Shown in pieces: positions 61,108 through 64,000 of a DNA stretch of 64,000 bases. The first letter of the stretch is position 1. Every line of letters begins with the position of its first letter. The stretch spans positions 163,361 through 227,360 of the forward strand of contig CAJTIM010000005.1 in assembly GCA_910576325.1 (NCBI GenBank). Direction: 5' to 3'. Both the position numbers and the translations under genes were made by a program. This DNA comes from Clostridia bacterium. Lineage in GTDB: Bacteria; Bacillota; Clostridia; Lachnospirales; Lachnospiraceae. The notes below the pieces were generated by a model. The model ran no database searches and was not told the origin of the DNA. It worked only from the letters and a program-made list of their open reading frames with translations.

Positions 61108-61153
61108 CCTCCATTTCGATTCAGGCGTGGTTGACGGGTGAATCGAATGGAGG
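61108..61153 (-). repeat. Inverted repeat covering the ribosome site of the sigma-like gene
   Basis: CCTCCATTTCGATTC (61108-61122) and GAATCGAATGGAGG (61140-61153) pair with one bulge around a 17-base loop. On the minus strand the left arm carries the GGAGG before the ATG at 61101, so the hairpin could hide the ribosome site. Confidence 0.55.
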
Positions 61154-61211
61154 TGGGGACCGGCAATGGTAAGGTCCAGGATGCCTTTCTAAAAAAGAGC
61201 AAACAAAAGCG

Positions 61212-61242
61212 CCAGTCTCCCGTAAAAGGAAATTGGCGCAGC
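61212..61242 (-). terminator. Minus-strand terminator upstream of the sigma-like gene
   Basis: GCGCCA (61212-61217) and TGGCGC (61237-61242) form a stem; read on the minus strand it is followed by TTTTGTTTGCTCTTTTTT. Confidence 0.55.
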
Positions 61243-61373
61243 AGAATAAAGTATGATAATGCCGGAAATACTGCCATGATAATGCCGGTGGAGGGGCATA
61301 ATGTACCCGGGCAAAACTCAGGCTTTTTTTGACAAGACGGGTATTGTCGTTTTATGTCGAAAAACTTTGTCGT

Positions 61374-61404
61374 GCATGGCGGCGTCCTCCTGTTGCCGCC
61401 ATGC
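61374..61404. repeat. Perfect 10-bp inverted repeat
   Basis: GCATGGCGGC (61374-61383) and GCCGCCATGC (61395-61404), loop 11 bases. No T-run on either side. It lies in the otherwise empty interval 61243-61451 between accessory genes; role unknown. Confidence 0.5.
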
Positions 61405-61451
61405 TAAATTGCAAGGTGTAGGGTCGTCGTTACCCTTTGAGCAAAAAGAAG

Positions 61452-61478
61452 CGGCGGCTCAAATTTAGAGCCGCCACA
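61452..61478 (-). terminator. Terminator of the BceAB-type operon
   Basis: GGCGGCTC and GAGCCGCC pair around about 7 bases; on the minus strand the stem is followed by GCTTCTTTTTGC. It lies about 190 bases after the permease stop. Confidence 0.6.
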
Positions 61479-61664
61479 AAATAAAATAGGCGTATGAATA
61501 CAACTGCTATGTAACGGCTTTTTTTCTTTACCGCCGCATGGCAGTTGATCCAAATACTATTATTTTTTTATTCTAAAACTGAATTGTTGCAGAATTGTCC
61601 TAACGCCCACTTCTTTCGACAGAAAAACAGCCCGAATTGCTTCATTTTTGTAGAAATTCAAAAT

Positions 61665-63632
61665 TCAGTGCATTTCAGGCCGCAAAATAACCCGTTTGAA
61701 CAGGGACATCGTGGCGCCGAAATAGGTCAGATATATCGCGCAGAACAGCAGGATTGTGACCAGACCATAAAACAGCACCAGTCCTTCCTGCAAAATTGCT
61801 TCCCCGAAAAAGAACTGCGTCCCCACAATCAGCAGAACCGTAAGAACGATAGGGAAAAACAGCGGGATCAGGAACACGGTGGACAGTTCCCTGCGGACGA
61901 GGGAAGCCTGCCTGCGGCCCGATACGCCCAGCCGGTCAATCACCGCATAATTTTTCCGGTTCCGGTCAATAGCGGAAAGCTGCTCAAAGGCCAGCACTGA
62001 ACAGGAAAGAATGATAAAAATAATGCTCAGATATAGGCCGCAGAAAGAAAGTGTTGTGAATCCGGTGAGCGAATTGGCAACGCCCCACGCCTTTACTGTT
62101 ACCCCCATCGTCACCCGTTCCGGCAATTCCTGTCCGGGCTGGATGTCAGGCTGCCATTTACCGCTGTTCAGGAATTGCTTGAGTTCGTTTTTCAGTTCCG
62201 GGTATCCGCTATCCTCAAGTTTCATCACCAGACGGATTTTCTCCCCGGACAGCCGGGAAGCCACTTCATCCGGTAGAACCAGAACATATCCCTTTGTTCC
62301 GGCCATCTGATACTGCTCCATCGGCTCTGTCAAAATCGGAGTTTCGGCAGGCGTCAGCGTCCAGCCGTTCAGCGTGATCTCCGGCTTCTGCTCTAAGCCC
62401 TGCCGGATGCCGTCCATATAGTTCCAGGTATCACAGTGAACCAGAAATTCATTGTTGTTCATGGACACAGGGGAAAGCCCCAGAATCTCCCGCAGGTGGT
62501 TATAATCGGACAAGGACAAGGCTTCAATCGTTTCATTGGGAACCGCATACAGGTAATAGGTTACGCTGTCCTCCACTTCGCAGCGTTCCTCTACAAAGGA
62601 ACGGACGGAATCCATGCTGTCCTTGGTCAGCGGCGCGTCAATGGCTACACCGGCGTCATAGGGGTAATACGCCTCCATGTTGGCCTTATAGCCCGCACCC
62701 ATCGTCATCCCCACAAACATGGTCGCAAGGGAAACGGTCAGCAGGATCGCCACCACCGCCATTGTCCGCCCGGAAGATTGGATGCGCCTGCCGATCTGTC
62801 CCAGGAAAAACAGCGTTTCTTTCCGGTACTTCCGGTGCGGGTTTCGTTTTGCCAGTCGGTACAACAGCATGGGGATTTTGCGGTGCAACTCATAAACGCC
62901 CGCAAGGATCAGTAGACAGGCCCCACCCCAATACAGCATTGCTTCATTGGTCTGAATGTGCAATCCCTTTTCCAGCAAAATCACTCCCGCCACCATCGCG
63001 GCAAGGGAAAGCAGACAGGTCAGGACGCTCCGATGCAAGGGCTGGAACCCGGCTTCTTCATTCTTCTGATTATCATAAAGCAGGTCAATCACTTTCCTAC
63101 GCCGGATCACCTTTGCCGCGCGCAGCATCCCAAATCCATACATCAGGATGAAAAAGAAAAGGGTCATCCCTAACGCACGGAGAGAGAACAAGACCTGATA
63201 GCGGTGAGGAATTTCAAAAATATTCTGGACTACCTGATTCAGTAACCCTGACATGGCGGTTCCCTGCAGAGACCCCAGCAAAAAGGCGGCTCCGCCGATG
63301 ATGCTGTTTTCCACCAGAAACAGGTTTCGGACCGTTTTCACTTCCATGCCCATCAGTTCGTAGGCGGCAAACTCCTTTTTCCGTTGGCCCAGCATAAACC
63401 GGATGGCGTATCCCACAACAAAGGAGGACAGCAGCGCGACCAGCACCGACAGCATCAGGATACCGGAGGTGAGCATGGACATATTCTCCGTCATGGCGAG
63501 AATATCCGGGGAGAACCCCAGCGCCAGGAAGGAGTACATCAACGCCGCCGTCAGGGTGAGCGTTACAAAGTAGATGATATAATCCCGCAAGCTCCTGCGG
63601 ATGTTCCGAAAAGCCAGTTTAGAGTACATCAT
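61665..63632 (-). CDS. FtsX-type ABC permease, BceB-like (peptide-antibiotic transporter)
   Basis: 655 residues with the BceB layout: an N-terminal helix and FtsX block (SFVVGYAIRFMLGQRKKEFAAYELMGMEVKTVRNLFLVENSIIGG), about ten helices in total, a large extracytoplasmic domain at about 325-525 between helices 7 and 8, and a second FtsX block near the end (RNKYAVIDRLGVSGRRQASLVRREL type). Such transporters remove bacitracin, lantibiotics or similar peptides. The ATG overlaps the stop of the ATPase gene upstream. That ATPase is truncated, so the system is probably inactive. Confidence 0.9.
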   Translation of the reverse strand: MMYSKLAFRNIRRSLRDYIIYFVTLTLTAALMYSFLALGFSPDILAMTENMSMLTSGILMLSVLVALLSSFVVGYAIRFMLGQRKKEFAAYELMGMEVKTVRNLFLVENSIIGGAAFLLGSLQGTAMSGLLNQVVQNIFEIPHRYQVLFSLRALGMTLFFFILMYGFGMLRAAKVIRRRKVIDLLYDNQKNEEAGFQPLHRSVLTCLLSLAAMVAGVILLEKGLHIQTNEAMLYWGGACLLILAGVYELHRKIPMLLYRLAKRNPHRKYRKETLFFLGQIGRRIQSSGRTMAVVAILLTVSLATMFVGMTMGAGYKANMEAYYPYDAGVAIDAPLTKDSMDSVRSFVEERCEVEDSVTYYLYAVPNETIEALSLSDYNHLREILGLSPVSMNNNEFLVHCDTWNYMDGIRQGLEQKPEITLNGWTLTPAETPILTEPMEQYQMAGTKGYVLVLPDEVASRLSGEKIRLVMKLEDSGYPELKNELKQFLNSGKWQPDIQPGQELPERVTMGVTVKAWGVANSLTGFTTLSFCGLYLSIIFIILSCSVLAFEQLSAIDRNRKNYAVIDRLGVSGRRQASLVRRELSTVFLIPLFFPIVLTVLLIVGTQFFFGEAILQEGLVLFYGLVTILLFCAIYLTYFGATMSLFKRVILRPEMH

Positions 63633-63838
63633 TCACTCCCCCCTCCCATCATGGTGAGGACATCCAAAATCTTGTTAAAGAAAGTCCTACGAGAATCGCT
63701 GCCTTTGCGGATTTCCGTGAAAATCGCACCGTCCCGTAAAAAGAGAATACGGTTTGCATAGCTTGCGGAAAAGGCATCATGCGTTACCATAAGAATGGTC
63801 GCCCCCAAGGTTTCGTTGATGCCCTGAATGAAAACACT
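63629..63838 (-). pseudogene. BceA-like ABC ATPase, 3' fragment cut by IS200/IS605
   Basis: On the minus strand only the last ~70 codons remain: VFIQGINETLGATILMVTHDAFSASYANRIL (H-loop VTHD) to TMMGGGSE and TGA, overlapping the permease ATG. Upstream of 63838 the sequence changes to an IS200/IS605 end. Walker A, signature and Walker B lie beyond the element or are lost. Confidence 0.85.
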
Positions 63839-63899
63839 AATCCCCCAGCTATGCTGGGGAGAATAGAGTAAGCCGTAGCAAAGAGGATACCTTAAAAAA

Positions 63900-63954
63900 G
63901 CCTCCTATGCTAATATGAGAAAGGTGTCGCAAGCCAATCTCAAGAATAGGAGGC
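63900..63954 (+). promoter_or_regulatory. Hairpin masking the tnpA ribosome site
   Basis: GCCTCCTAT (63900-63908) pairs with ATAGGAGGC (63946-63954), which contains the AGGAGG of tnpA. Translational masking by a leader hairpin is known for IS200 and keeps transposase low. Confidence 0.65.
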
Positions 63955-63961
63955 GGTCCAA

Positions 63962-64000
63962 ATGGACAGTAAAAGTTTATCACATACAAGATGGAAATGC
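63962..64000 (+). CDS. tnpA: IS200-like transposase TnpA, N-terminal fragment
   Basis: Only 13 codons lie in the window: MDSKSLSHTRWKC, the characteristic start of IS200-type Y1 transposases (usually followed by QYHIVF, then the HUH motif and Tyr). AGGAGG about eight bases upstream. Cut by the window edge, not by mutation. Confidence 0.85.
   Translation, partial: MDSKSLSHTRWKC

Larger units (their letters stand above)
63839..64000 (+). mobile_element. IS200/IS605-family element, left end (runs off the window)
   Basis: Starts close to the break in the ABC ATPase gene. CCCCAGC-TAT-GCTGGGG (63843-63859) is the small subterminal hairpin typical of IS200/IS605 ends, which insert without target duplication. 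tnpA starts at 63962. The right end is outside the window. Confidence 0.85.

Overview
The window looks like chromosome of an anaerobic gut Firmicute, most likely Lachnospiraceae (Clostridia). Supporting signs are an Rnf complex, a glycyl-radical enzyme, AAA-ATPase/PD-(D/E)XK proteins, strong AGGAGG ribosome sites, frequent GTG/TTG starts and a TG-type surface sorting signal. The genus cannot be fixed from the sequence alone.

Layout. 0-8.7 kb: a small conserved protein, a 1491-residue cell-surface protein, an AAA-ATPase-like protein, and the 3' part of an ABC transporter operon. 8.7-25.2 kb: a 16.4-kb integrative island. It splits the ABC ATPase gene inside the Walker A codons (C-terminal part at 8094-8727, N-terminal part at 25164-25303). 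It is bounded by TTACCG and ends in a large serine recombinase. Its cargo is metabolic: a LacI regulator, a ROK kinase/glycyl-radical enzyme/activase operon, a DeoR regulator, and a D-lyxose isomerase/DUF4432/alsBACEK-rpiB operon for a rare hexose such as D-allose. Joining the two flanks over one TTACCG restores a 256-codon ABC ATPase frame and the [10 protein letters not shown]-loop. Joining the two element ends makes a palindromic attP centred on TT.

25.2-30.3 kb: a two-component system, a membrane-anchored protein, a VanY-like carboxypeptidase and QueH. 30.5-38.7 kb: a second alsBACEK-like operon with split transketolase and a DeoR regulator. 38.7-53.7 kb: argH, the rnfC-rnfDG(fused)-rnfE-rnfA-rnfB operon, an AT-rich orphan, a Phd/PIN toxin-antitoxin pair, asd, an M15 peptidase, a metallophosphoesterase, a frameshifted retropepsin-like protease cassette, recA-recX and a small protein. 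54-60.5 kb: pstSCAB-phoU-phoPR. 60.6-64 kb: an accessory segment with a sigma-region-4-like protein and a BceAB-type transporter whose ATPase is cut by an IS200/IS605 element.

The most unusual signals are the P-loop-targeted metabolic island and two families of tandem hairpin arrays, with periods of 106 and 117 bp. These arrays end in half-units directly against the ribosome-binding sites of recA, rnfC, rnfB and the gene at 27770.
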